Below are positions 52,978 through 60,973 of a stretch of 64,000 bases of DNA, in pieces. Both the position numbers and the translations under genes were made by a program. Every line of letters begins with the position of its first letter. Positions within the stretch are counted from its first letter, which is position 1. Source of the DNA: Bradyrhizobium sp. B124. GTDB lineage: Bacteria > Pseudomonadota > Alphaproteobacteria > Rhizobiales > Xanthobacteraceae. Under the pieces are notes generated by a model that was given only the letters and a program-made list of their open reading frames with translations, was not told the origin of the DNA and did no database searches. The stretch lies in the NCBI RefSeq assembly GCF_038967635.1, contig NZ_CP152413.1, positions 3,844,001 to 3,908,000 of the forward strand, read 5' to 3'.

Positions 52978-53553
52978 CTAGAAGTTCTGCACGCTCGCCA
53001 GCAGCGCGAAGCCGAACAGCGCCAGCGCGCCCAGGATGAAGCCGAGCACGAACATGCCGATCCCGCCGCGGCGCTTCGGTGCCACCATCGGCACGGGCGG
53101 CGGAGCCGGCGGCTCGGCAACCGGAAGCGGCGTTGCCACCATCGCATGCTCGCGCTCGATCATGCGCCGCGCGACATAGTCGGTGACCGCATCGACCATC
53201 ACGGCCACGTCGTGCGATTCGGCAAGCACGATGCGGCCGAATCTCGTGTCCTGCACGAAGCGGTAGATGCGCTTGTCGTGGCCCATCAGTACATGCGTGA
53301 CCACGTCGATCCACAGCCGCGGCGTCTCGCCTTGGCTGATGCCGCGGTCGAACAGATCGACCTTCTCCGGCACCTGCGCAAACAAGGGATCGAGCGCGTC
53401 GTTGAGGATCTCGAGCCGCGCCACTTCGGCATCGCGCAACTCGACGACGACGCCGGTGCGATCGGCCGCCTCGATCCGCGCCCGCCGCAGCGCCTCTCGC
53501 AGCGTCGGACGCATCTCGCGCGCCTCGCTGCCGGTGTTGTGCGGATCGGACAT
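52978..53553 (-). CDS. Tail-anchored protein of unknown function
   Basis: 191 residues. The soluble part (1-135) contains 'RRARIEAADRTGVVVELRDAEVARLEILNDALDPLFAQVPEKVDLFDRGISQGETPRLWIDVVTHVLMGHDKRIYRFVQDTRFGRIVLAES'. A Pro-rich linker (AEPPAPPPVPMV) and basic KRRGG lead to a C-terminal membrane segment (GMFVLGFILGALALFGFALLA). It is common in Bradyrhizobium as far as I can recall, but without a known role. It is upstream of the Gly-rich gene in the same transcript. Confidence 0.8.
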   Translation of the reverse strand: MSDPHNTGSEAREMRPTLREALRRARIEAADRTGVVVELRDAEVARLEILNDALDPLFAQVPEKVDLFDRGISQGETPRLWIDVVTHVLMGHDKRIYRFVQDTRFGRIVLAESHDVAVMVDAVTDYVARRMIEREHAMVATPLPVAEPPAPPPVPMVAPKRRGGIGMFVLGFILGALALFGFALLASVQNF

Positions 53554-53762
53554 GCCTTACGGCCTCGTGGTGACGGGTTGCCTACCCATTAACCTATCAG
53601 CAACCATGACGTCCGCAAAGCACGTTGGTTCCCAAGCACTTAGGTGGCCACTTATCCCCAGATGAAAGATCCCGGCACTGTCCCAAAAGCGGTCGACCCC
53701 ACCCGGATGAACCGGATGGGGCCGCCGTCCTTGGACGTTTCTTAGCTCAGGTAATTTTGGTG

Positions 53763-53972
53763 TCAGGCCGAAACCCGGGACGGCTCCTCGACGATCGAGA
53801 AGCGCACGCCGGCCTTGTGGCGGCTCTCTTCCGAGACTTCCTTCCAGCACTCTTCGGCTTCCTTGCGGGTCTTGAACGGACCGCGGACCTGGGCCGAGCC
53901 TTCGACGAGCTTGTGGAAGTTCATCGAGCCGAACTCGCCGCCGATCACCCAGAAATTGCTGCCCTTGCTCAT
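53763..53972 (-). CDS. DUF4170 protein
   Basis: 69 residues: 'FWVIGGEFGSMNFHKLVEGSAQVRGPFKTRKEAEECWKEVSEESRHKAGVRFSIVEE' is the complete DUF4170 domain of alphaproteobacteria. AGAGGAG lies 8 nt before the ATG. Function unknown. A 15-bp piece of its first codons is repeated just upstream (53996-54010). Confidence 0.93.
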   Translation of the reverse strand: MSKGSNFWVIGGEFGSMNFHKLVEGSAQVRGPFKTRKEAEECWKEVSEESRHKAGVRFSIVEEPSRVSA

Positions 53973-54182
53973 CGTCAGTCTCCTCTAAAAAATCCTGCTG
54001 CCCTTGCTCAGCCGCCTGAATTCTGATCCCCGCGATCTACTCGCCGTATCGACATTCTTGACAGAGCATTGCGAAGCGCGTGTCAGGAGATAAACGCGAA
54101 AACGGGAAGTTCGTACAGACGCCTTGTTTTTTATTGGTGATGTCATGTAACATCTGAACTTGTAATAAATGTCGATTTGTAA

Positions 54183-54197
54183 ATTTTGTAACAAAAT
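54183..54197 (+). promoter_or_regulatory. Palindrome ATTTTGT-A-ACAAAAT before the ScfR-like gene
   Basis: A perfect 7-bp inverted repeat around one A, 18 bp before the start codon. TTTGTAAA overlaps it at 54177-54183. RamB-type regulators, distant relatives of the encoded protein, bind AT-rich TTTGCAAA-like motifs at their own promoter, so autoregulation is possible. Confidence 0.5.
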
Positions 54198-54214
54198 GGG
54201 TCAGGAAGGCTGTC

Positions 54215-55657
54215 ATGCCGGGCGAGTCCGGAAAGAAGCTGTTCGTCGGTCCGCGCTTTCGGCGGATCCGGCAGCAATTGGGGCTGTCGCAGACCCAGAT
54301 CGCCGAGGGGCTCGGCATCTCGCCCTCCTACATCAACCTGATCGAGCGCAACCAGCGCCCGGTGACCGCGCAGATCCTGCTGCGGCTGGCCGAGACCTAC
54401 GACCTCGATTTGCGCGACCTCGCCACCGCCGACGAGGACCGCTTCTTCGCGGAACTCAACGAGATCTTCTCCGATCCCCTGTTCCGCCAGATCGACCTGC
54501 CGAAGCAGGAACTGCGTGATCTCGCCGAGCTGTGCCCCGGCGTGACGCATGCGCTGCAACGGCTCTACGCCGCCTATACCGAGGCGCGCCGCGGCGAGAC
54601 GCTGGTGGCGGCGCAGATGGCCGATCGCGAAGGCTCGCAGTTCGACGCCAACCCGATCGAGCGGGTGCGCGACCTGATCGAGGCCAACCGCAACTATTTT
54701 CCGGAGCTCGAGACCGCGGCGGAAAATCTGCGCGACGAGCTCAACGTGCCCACCGAAGGCCTGTTCACGGCACTCGCCACGCGGCTGCGCGAAAAACATT
54801 CGATCGTCACCCGCGTCATGCCGGTCGACGTGATGCGCGAGACGCTGCGCCGTTTCGACCGCCATCGCCGGCAGTTGCTGATCTCCGAACTGGTCGACAG
54901 TGCCGGCCGCAGCTTCCAGCTCGCGCTGCAGATCGGCTTTGTCGAATGCGGCGCCGCGATCGACGCGATCGTCAGCCGCGCCGGCCCGCTCGACGACACC
55001 GCGCGCAGGCTGTACCGCATCACGCTCGCCAATTATTTCGCGGCGGCCGCGATGATGCCCTACCAGGCATTCCATTCCGCGGCCGAGGCCCTGAGCTACG
55101 ACGTCCACGTGCTGGCACAGCGCTTCAATGCCGGCTTCGAGCAGGTCTGCCACCGCCTCACCACGCTGCAGCGGCCGAACGCGCGCGGCGTGCCGTTCTT
55201 CCTGTTGCGCGTCGACAACGCCGGCAACGTGTCGAAGCGGTTTTCCTCGGGCACCTTCCCGTTCTCCAAATTCGGCGGCACCTGCCCGCTCTGGAACGTG
55301 CATTCGACCTTCGACATGCCCGACCGGCTGGTGAGCCAGGTGATCGAGCTGCCGGACGGCACGCGCTACTTCTCGATCGCGCAGACGGTGCGGCGGCCGG
55401 TGGCGCCCTATCCGCAGCCGCAGCCGCGCTTTGCAATCGGGCTCGGCTGCGAAATCCGTCATGCGGCCAAGCTCGTCTATGCGACCGGCATGGATCTGGA
55501 GAAGGTCGAGGGCACGCCGATCGGCGTCAACTGCCGGCTCTGCGAGCGCGAGAACTGCAGCCAGCGTGCCGAGCCGCCGATCACGCGCACCCTGATCCTG
55601 GACGAGACCACGCGGCGGGTGTCGTCGTTCGCATTCTCGAATGCACGGGAGCTGTGA
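54215..55657 (+). CDS. XRE-family regulator of short-chain fatty acid metabolism (ScfR/RamB/MccR type)
   Basis: 480 residues. The N-terminal XRE helix-turn-helix (13-67) reads 'FRRIRQQLGLSQTQIAEGLGISPSYINLIERNQRPVT'. The middle (about 150-290) is the IrrE N-terminal-like (ImmA/IrrE) domain. The C-terminal DUF2083 has 'FGGTCPLWNVHSTFDMPDRLVSQVIELPDGTRYFSIAQTVRRP' and four cysteines ('GVNCRLCERENCSQR'). Relatives control propionate, acetate and glyoxylate pathways. No target gene is adjacent. The start is chosen at 54215. Confidence 0.93.
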   Translation: MPGESGKKLFVGPRFRRIRQQLGLSQTQIAEGLGISPSYINLIERNQRPVTAQILLRLAETYDLDLRDLATADEDRFFAELNEIFSDPLFRQIDLPKQELRDLAELCPGVTHALQRLYAAYTEARRGETLVAAQMADREGSQFDANPIERVRDLIEANRNYFPELETAAENLRDELNVPTEGLFTALATRLREKHSIVTRVMPVDVMRETLRRFDRHRRQLLISELVDSAGRSFQLALQIGFVECGAAIDAIVSRAGPLDDTARRLYRITLANYFAAAAMMPYQAFHSAAEALSYDVHVLAQRFNAGFEQVCHRLTTLQRPNARGVPFFLLRVDNAGNVSKRFSSGTFPFSKFGGTCPLWNVHSTFDMPDRLVSQVIELPDGTRYFSIAQTVRRPVAPYPQPQPRFAIGLGCEIRHAAKLVYATGMDLEKVEGTPIGVNCRLCERENCSQRAEPPITRTLILDETTRRVSSFAFSNAREL

Positions 55658-55659
55658 GA

Positions 55660-55917
55660 TCAATCCACCGCGGCAAAGGCCTTGCACCAGCCGCCCTTGC
55701 TGATGGCGCCCTCCACCACCTTACAGCCGTCGGGCGCGACGAACAGCGTGCACAGCTCGCAGGAGTAGATGCCGTTCGCCGTGTCCTGATATTCGGCTTG
55801 CGGTTTTGTCATTTTGTCGGAGGCCGCTGCCGTTCGCGGCAGAAGTGCCGCGGGAATTCCTGCGATGGCGGCGACGACGAAAGCGCGCCGCGAACGTCCG
55901 AACTGTTGTTTGGCCAT
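55660..55917 (-). CDS. High-potential iron-sulfur protein (HiPIP)
   Basis: 85 residues. The twin-arginine signal 'RSRRAFVVAAIAGIPAALLPRTAAAS' is followed by a small mature domain: 'YQDTANGIYSCELCTLFVAPDGCKVVEGAISKGGWCKAFAAVD'. Four Cys in the Cx2C-x8-C-x12-C-like pattern bind one [4Fe-4S] cluster, and 'YQD', 'ISKGGWC' match the HiPIP fold. It is a periplasmic electron carrier that can serve photosynthetic or respiratory oxidases. It converges with the ScfR-like gene, 2 bp apart. Confidence 0.88.
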   Translation of the reverse strand: MAKQQFGRSRRAFVVAAIAGIPAALLPRTAAASDKMTKPQAEYQDTANGIYSCELCTLFVAPDGCKVVEGAISKGGWCKAFAAVD

Positions 55918-55931
55918 GGTGTTCACCCCAT

Positions 55932-56057
55932 GCGTCGTCCCGGCGAAAGCCGGGACCCATACTCCGCAGCAGGCAATGTAAACGGGACTCGTCGTTCCAG
56001 CATCGCACAACAATGATCATTTGTGGTTATGGGTCCCGGCCTGCGCCCGGGACGACA
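55932..56057. repeat. Family D extragenic palindrome, copy 3
   Basis: CGTCGTCCCGGCGAAAGCCGGGACCCAT on the left; ATGGGTCCCGGCCTGCGCCCGGGACGACA on the right. It lies just upstream of the HiPIP gene and 30 bp from the next repeat of family B. Confidence 0.88.
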
Positions 56058-56087
56058 CCGAGTCCAATCCCGTCATCTCTCCACCCG

Positions 56088-56213
56088 TCATTCCGGGGCC
56101 TGCAAAGCACGAGCCCGGAATCCATTGAGCCGCAGCACTCCTGGCGAATCGGATTCCTAGCTCGCGCTTCGCGCGCCTTCAGATGCGCAAATTGCGCACC
56201 GGGGAATGACGAA
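56088..56213. repeat. Family B extragenic palindrome, copy 4
   Basis: CGTCATTCCGGGGCCTGCAA and ACCGGGGAATGACG form the ends; GAGCCCGGAATCCATTG is kept but its partner is eroded (CGGATTCCTAGCTC). It carries a nested GCGCAA-ATTGCGC at 56185-56197. Confidence 0.85.
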
Positions 56214-56252
56214 GGGCGATGAGCCCCAGAATGCAGATGCGTAGCCGATCGC

Positions 56253-56684
56253 TCAGCGTTTGCGCAGATTGAGCGAGAAGCGCAGGTTGAGCGGCTGCAA
56301 CATCTCCGGCGGCGGTGCCTCACCGACATTGCCGCGCTTCAGGATGGTCCGCAGGTCCTCGGTCGCGCCGGCGTCATTGAAGGCCGGAAACGAGACGCGC
56401 TCGACGGTGCCGTCCGGGTTGAGCCAGGCGCGCACCACGAGCGTCGGCGGCGGCCCGTTCTCCTTGCCGGAATGCTCGATGACCCAGTTGCGGAAGCGAT
56501 TGGCAACCGTCTCGTCGGCCGCAATCCATTCCTCGAACCGGTACTTGACCAGCTTGGCAAACTGCGCCCATGACGGCGGCGCCTGTTCCGGATTGCGAAA
56601 GTTGGCGTCTTGAGCGTGGCCCGGCGCTGGGGACAGGATCAAGAGGCCGAACGAGAGCACGAGCGTGCCCCGCAAGATGAGCAT
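56253..56684 (-). CDS. Periplasmic protein with TonB-C-like fold
   Basis: 143 residues from the ATG at 56684. The signal peptide is 'LILRGTLVLSFGLLILSPAPGHAQ'. The mature part 'GPPPTLVVRAWLNPDGTVERVSFPAFNDAGATEDLRTILKRGNVGEAPPPEMLQPLNLRFSLN' has the strand-dG-strand-x-helix layout of the TonB C-terminal domain, but there is no TonB transmembrane/Pro region. It may be a divergent TonB-like protein for a receptor elsewhere. Function uncertain. Confidence 0.75.
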   Translation of the reverse strand: MLILRGTLVLSFGLLILSPAPGHAQDANFRNPEQAPPSWAQFAKLVKYRFEEWIAADETVANRFRNWVIEHSGKENGPPPTLVVRAWLNPDGTVERVSFPAFNDAGATEDLRTILKRGNVGEAPPPEMLQPLNLRFSLNLRKR

Positions 56685-56748
56685 GGTTCTGGACAAGGGT
56701 TGACCGCGGACAGCCGGCTGACAGGACAACGCAGCAACTAGTCGCTCA

Positions 56749-57390
56749 TTATTGCAGGCATGTGACGTGTGCCGAGATGCTAGCGGCGCGATGCGCGCGT
56801 GACGCGGTGCCACTCATCTGCGGTCGGTCGTCTTCCTGGAAGCGCACGCCGTGCGCGGCAAGGAAGGATTTGGCGTGCACGGCATCGACCGCCAGCACGC
56901 GATCGACCGTGGTCCTGCGGCTCACCACGCCTTCGACGAGGCCGCGGGAATCCAGCACGGGCGCTCCGCTGGTGCCGAAAGTGACATTCGAGCGCAGTAC
57001 GAGGTGCTCGGGATCGCGCAGGGTGGTGTCGACGAACGCATTGCCGAGCGATCCGCCATGCGCGAGCATCGGCTTCAGGCGGTCATAGGCCTCGGCAAAC
57101 ACCATGTCGTTGGCAACGGACGTGTTGGCGCGCGGAAATACCGCTGCGAGACCCAGCGTGCGTGGCACCTTGATCAATGCAATGTCGCTCGCGGCAAGCG
57201 CCACTACGCGCGCCGCGACGGCCCGGCCCTCCTTGCTGACGACAATGCGGGCGCAATCCGCGACCGCATGACGCGCGGTCAGCATGTGGCCGAGATCGTC
57301 GACAAAGAACGCAGTGCCGTCGAGCCGCTGGCTGGCGGCCGGCGGACCAGTGACGTCACGCGCCAGCGGTTTCGCAGCCAGCGAAGCCAA
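56749..57390 (-). CDS. Trypsin-like serine protease domain, probably 3' part of a frame-broken lipoprotein gene
   Basis: 213 residues from a TTG at 57390. The catalytic triad is intact: His in 'MLTARHAVADCA', Asp in 'VALAASDIALIKVP' and Ser in 'TFGTSGAPVLD'. The oxyanion and fold are of the DegP/S1C or trypsin_2 type. The frame starts right after a stop and lacks a signal peptide, but the +1 frame directly upstream encodes a lipoprotein signal (57361-57478). The two parts overlap by 30 bp, so a single-base shift probably split one gene. Confidence 0.7.
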   Translation of the reverse strand: MASLAAKPLARDVTGPPAASQRLDGTAFFVDDLGHMLTARHAVADCARIVVSKEGRAVAARVVALAASDIALIKVPRTLGLAAVFPRANTSVANDMVFAEAYDRLKPMLAHGGSLGNAFVDTTLRDPEHLVLRSNVTFGTSGAPVLDSRGLVEGVVSRRTTVDRVLAVDAVHAKSFLAAHGVRFQEDDRPQMSGTASRAHRAASISAHVTCLQ

Positions 57391-57478
57391 TCAGGGCGCA
57401 ACCGATCACCAGGCCGCAGGCCAACCGGACATTGTGGACAGGTAATCCCGTGCGCGCCGTCGACGCCGCGTCCAACAT
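57361..57478 (-). pseudogene. Lipoprotein signal-peptide fragment, probable 5' part of the serine protease gene
   Basis: From the ATG at 57478 the frame encodes MLDAASTARTGLPVHNVRLA, then 'CGLVIGCALIGFAGCETAGA' and a stop. The 'LIGFAGC' lipobox is clear. In the +1 frame the protease continues with 'KPLARDVTGPPAASQRLDGTAFFVDDLG'. The sequence is consistent with a frameshift (natural, programmed or sequencing error) near 57365-57390. Confidence 0.6.
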
Positions 57479-57753
57479 CGAAACCAAGTGATGCACCTTC
57501 AGACCCCAACCCCGTAGACCCCAAGCGCCTGCCCTTCAACGCCGCCGCGCAAATCGCTTGGCGGCAACGTTTGTACATACACCGCACTTAAAGGCGGCTG
57601 AAGACCCCGCGGACGATGCGGCGCGCCAAAACGCTTTCGCCCGCAACGCCGTCACGTCGATGCATCAAAATGTGAAACGATGACTTTCCATCATTGCCGT
57701 TTCGCAACGGCGGCTGCGACCACATGATTTCAGGTATCACATGGAGGTCTCAG

Positions 57754-58167
57754 ATGAATGAGCATGCCAGCAAAACCAGCGTCGCCCCTTCCGCGGGAGC
57801 TGACGTCCGCGTGATCGAGACGCTGCTCACCCGAAACCTTCCGGAGGTTTTCGGCGAAGGCGATCCGGTGCGCCGAAGGGCCGCAATTGAAGAGCTCTAC
57901 ACCGCGGACTGCGTGCTCTACGCGCCGCCGGGCGTTCTCGTAGGCCGCGACGCACTCGACAAGTTCGCCGGCGATCTCCGCGCGACGCATCCGCACTTTG
58001 TCTATACGCCGCACGGCGCGCCGCAGGCGCTGCACAATTCCGGGCGCCTGGAATGGGGCTCCGGGCCGAGAGGCGAAACACCGGTCTATACCGGCGTGGA
58101 TTTCATCATCGCACGGGACGGCAAGATCGCGGCGCTTTACGTGTATCTGGACTCTCCGCCCTTGTGA
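57754..58167 (+). CDS. NTF2-like/SnoaL protein
   Basis: 137 residues from the ATG at 57754, with GGAGG 8 nt upstream. 'TLLTRNLPEVFGEGDPVRRRAAIEELYTADCVLYAPPGVLVGRDALDKFAGDLRATHPHFVYTP' and the closing strands 'PVYTGVDFIIARDGKIAALYVYLDSPP' show the SnoaL/NTF2 fold. No catalytic assignment is possible. Upstream 275 bp separate it from the divergent protease gene; nothing else is evident there. Confidence 0.85.
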   Translation: MNEHASKTSVAPSAGADVRVIETLLTRNLPEVFGEGDPVRRRAAIEELYTADCVLYAPPGVLVGRDALDKFAGDLRATHPHFVYTPHGAPQALHNSGRLEWGSGPRGETPVYTGVDFIIARDGKIAALYVYLDSPPL

Positions 58168-58434
58168 GCGGCGGTGGCGTGTTGCCGCGATCGCCGCGCC
58201 GAAGACACGCTGAACGAGGCGGCGGACGTCATGCGACGGCACAACCGGCCGGGGCTATGCGAGCCAGCATGCGCGCGCGACATCCGCCTGAGCGACTGCC
58301 CATCCGTTGAACGCGCCCCGGATCTGCGGCACGCAACGGTCCTCGTCTCCGCGCGGGACGCCGCGAAGCTCCGCCGCGCGAGAGGGACAGCGGTCATCAG
58401 ATCGATCTGCGCCGCGTTTCGTCGTCCGTGCCCG

Positions 58435-58770
58435 CTAACTTCCTGGAGGCGAGTAGGCAGCCTTGAGCTTGTTCGCGTGCTGACGCACCACCTTGATCTC
58501 GTCCTGCGTGAACAGCCGGACCAGCTTCACATTCTGGATGGCGCCGGACGCCACGACCACGCCGGTGATGGCAGGTGCGACGGTCGGATCCGGCACATCG
58601 AAGATCACCATCACGCCGGGGCCTTCGGCCGCCATGCTGTACATCGAAATCAACTTGCCGCCGGCCGTCTCAATCAACTTCTTGGCCGCCTCAAGCCGAT
58701 TGGTTGTCGGGTTCTCCATGATGCTGTTGATGGAACGCGGCGTGTATTCCCCTGAGAGGCAGAAATGCAT
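58435..58770 (-). CDS. GYD-domain protein
   Basis: 111 residues from the ATG at 58770 with GGAGGG upstream. 'MHFCLSGEYTPRSINSIMENPTTNRLEAAKKLIETAGGKLISMYSMAAEGPGVMVIFDVPDPTVAPAITGVVVASGAIQNVKLVRLFTQDE' follows the GYD pattern (dimeric alpha-beta barrel; the GYD motif here is SGEYT). Function unknown. The 267 bp between this gene and the NTF2-like gene show no supported feature. Confidence 0.86.
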   Translation of the reverse strand: MHFCLSGEYTPRSINSIMENPTTNRLEAAKKLIETAGGKLISMYSMAAEGPGVMVIFDVPDPTVAPAITGVVVASGAIQNVKLVRLFTQDEIKVVRQHANKLKAAYSPPGS

Positions 58771-58896
58771 GGCAATCCCTCCACTTGGCTGGGAATGGAA
58801 AAAGGCATTCACCCGAGCGCCGCCCGGGCAGAAGAAGATTTCGTACTGAAATGAGGAAAAAGCGGCCTGCCGATGGCCAGTTGCGCTGCCGCTCAT

Positions 58897-59203
58897 TCTC
58901 CGGAACTCGGCGTGACCGGTGGCAGCTCGCCGCGCAATCTACATCAAATGACAGGCAAATGAAATTGCGTTTCGTGGCTCCGGAAAGTTCGCCCTGTCAT
59001 CGACCGGCCTTGAAGGGCAGCCCGCCTGACCTGATGCGCGAGCGAGCACGGGCGGTCGTCTCGGAGCGGGCAGCCCATCGCACGCAGCACAACGTCCCGA
59101 GGCGCAGGACGGAACGAACCGCGTGGCGATAGACGTCCTGTGGTAGATGTCACCCGCGCTCATTGCCGAGCGCGTAGACTGATTGAACAGGGAGTTTTCA
59201 GAT
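58897..59203. other. Intergenic region with no feature seen
   Basis: About 307 bp between the GYD gene and the cupin-like gene. I found no coding frame with family features, no strong hairpin and no dispersed repeat. It must hold divergent promoters. Confidence 0.6.
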
Positions 59204-59575
59204 ATGAATTTCCGTGCATTTGGCTTTTCAATTGTCGGATTGCTTGCGGCGGTCTCTGCGACGGCGGCTGCGGATTCTCCGCCGAGCTATCAAAGCGATC
59301 CCGACACCTACAAGGTCATCTTCGAGGATCAGAATTTCCGCGTCATCGCCGCGACCTGGAAGAAGGGGACGACAGACAAGCCGCATTCGCATCCGGTGCC
59401 GTTCGTGGTCTATCCGCTGACCGACTGCACCATTCGCCTGCACAATACCGACGGCACCACGCGAGACACCCCCAGCAAGGCAGGCACGGCGTTTGCCGGG
59501 CCAATCGTGGTTTCCCATACCGCCGAGAACATCAGCGGCGACGAGTGCAAGGCGATCTTCGTCGAGCGCAAGTAG
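59204..59575 (+). CDS. Exported cupin-like protein
   Basis: 123 residues from the ATG at 59204, with GGGAG 9 nt upstream. The signal peptide is 'FGFSIVGLLAAVSATAAADSP'. The mature part 'YKVIFEDQNFRVIAATWKKGTTDKPHSHPVPFVVYPLTDCTIRLHNTDG' shows a small cupin barrel with the H-x-H metal-ligand pair (HSHP). It may bind a metal in the periplasm. Function unknown. It stands between the GYD gene and the aldo/keto reductase. Confidence 0.82.
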   Translation: MNFRAFGFSIVGLLAAVSATAAADSPPSYQSDPDTYKVIFEDQNFRVIAATWKKGTTDKPHSHPVPFVVYPLTDCTIRLHNTDGTTRDTPSKAGTAFAGPIVVSHTAENISGDECKAIFVERK

Positions 59576-59816
59576 CCGAGCCGCCGGCGGCGAAATCTCC
59601 GCGATCATCCGTCGGCATTCCGATAGGGCAATGCCGACGGATCCCAGGACGAAATCACACGCAACGCTGCTCACCACGCCGGCCGGCGGCGTTGCGTTCG
59701 TGACTGCGGTCGTAACCCACGCGGAAGCAGCGCAATTCGGACACCGCGCCTTGCAAACAAGGCCGATCTGCCTCAGTGTCCTGCACCTCCCGTCAAGAAC
59801 AAGAGAAAGAACACGC

Positions 59817-60767
59817 ATGAAGCATCGCGCACTCGGCCGCTCCGGCATCACCGTCCCTCCCCTCTGCTTCGGCTGCAATGTGTTCGGCTGGACGGTGGAC
59901 GAGGCTGCATCTTTCCGGCTGCTCGATACCGTGCTGGAGCATGGACTGACGTTCCTCGATACGGCCGACGTCTATTCGCGCTGGGTGCCGGGTCATCACG
60001 GCGGCGAGTCCGAGACGATCATCGGCGAATGGATGAAGGCGCGCGGCAATCGCAACCGCATCATCCTCGCCACCAAGGTCGGCATGGACATGGGAGACGG
60101 CAATGTCGGCCTGAAGCCGGACTACATCGCGCGCGCCGTCGAGGACTCGCTGCGGCGGCTGCAGACCGACCACATCGACCTCTACCAATCCCACAAGGAC
60201 GATGAGACCACACCGCAGGAAGAGACGCTCGCGGCCTATGACAAATTGATCAAGGCCGGCAAGATCAGGGCGATCGGTGCCTCGAATTTCTCGGCGGAGC
60301 GGCTCAAGAGCGCGCTGGATATTTCCAGGGCGAACGGGCTGCCGCGCTACGAGAGCATGCAGCCCGAATACAGCCTGGCGGAGCGGTCGAGCTACGAAGG
60401 CGCGCTGCAACGCGTCTGCGAGGAGAACGACATCGGCGTGATCACGTTCTTCTCCCTCGCTGCCGGATTCCTGACCGGCAAGTATCGCTCGGAGAGCGAC
60501 TTCGCCAAGAGCCCACGGGGCGCGCGCAGCATTCCAAAATACATGAACCCGCGCGGCATGCGGATCCTCGCCGGCCTCGACGAGGTCGCCGCGGAGACCC
60601 GCACAGAGCCGGCCGCGGTCGCGCTCGCCTGGCTGATGGCGAAGCCCGGCATCACCGCACCGATAGCGAGCGCAACCAAGCCCGAGCAGGTCGCAACGCT
60701 TGTCGCGGCGGCGAGGCTCGAGCTGAGCAAGGGGCAGGTCGAGCGGCTGGACGCCGCGAGCGCGTAG
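59817..60767 (+). CDS. Aldo/keto reductase
   Basis: 316 residues. The catalytic tetrad is visible: Asp in 'FLDTADVYS', Tyr in the same motif, Lys in 'IILATKVG' and His in 'LYQSHKDDE'. 'IRAIGASNFSAERLKSAL' and 'VITFFSLAAGFLTGKY' are the NADP-binding parts. The closest group is the YajO/L-glyceraldehyde 3-phosphate reductase-like AKRs. A family E repeat follows the stop. Confidence 0.94.
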   Translation: MKHRALGRSGITVPPLCFGCNVFGWTVDEAASFRLLDTVLEHGLTFLDTADVYSRWVPGHHGGESETIIGEWMKARGNRNRIILATKVGMDMGDGNVGLKPDYIARAVEDSLRRLQTDHIDLYQSHKDDETTPQEETLAAYDKLIKAGKIRAIGASNFSAERLKSALDISRANGLPRYESMQPEYSLAERSSYEGALQRVCEENDIGVITFFSLAAGFLTGKYRSESDFAKSPRGARSIPKYMNPRGMRILAGLDEVAAETRTEPAAVALAWLMAKPGITAPIASATKPEQVATLVAAARLELSKGQVERLDAASA

Positions 60768-60780
60768 CGGGGCGATTCAC

Positions 60781-60932
60781 TTCACCTCGCCCCGCGTGCG
60801 GGGAGAGGTCGGAACGCATCGTCAGATGCGTTCCGGGTGAGGGGGAGTCTCGGCAAATATAGCCATCACCGAATATGCGGAGACAGCCCCTCACCCCAAC
60901 CCTCTCCCCGTAAGAACGGGGCGAGGGAGCAC
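60781..60932. repeat. Family E extragenic palindrome, copy 2 (inverted relative to copy 1)
   Basis: CCTCGCCCCGCGTGCGGGGA, CGGAACGCATCGTCAGATGC, GGGTGAGGGGGAGTC, then CCCCTCACCCCAACCCTCTC and CCCCGTAAGAACGGGGCGAG. The order of the halves is reversed compared with 23794-23942. Confidence 0.88.
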
Positions 60933-60973
60933 ACCGACTTTGCGGGTACAATTCAGCCTAATCTCATCACGCC

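Noticed and set aside
58174..58434. Short frames on both strands between the NTF2-like and GYD genes
   Set aside because: Arg/Ser/Ala-rich composition without motif or ribosome site. Probably GC artefacts.
59797..59812. GAAC-N8-GAAC before the aldo/keto reductase, like a LexA box
   Set aside because: The spacer is 8, not 7, so it does not match the alphaproteobacterial LexA site. The reductase has no SOS context.
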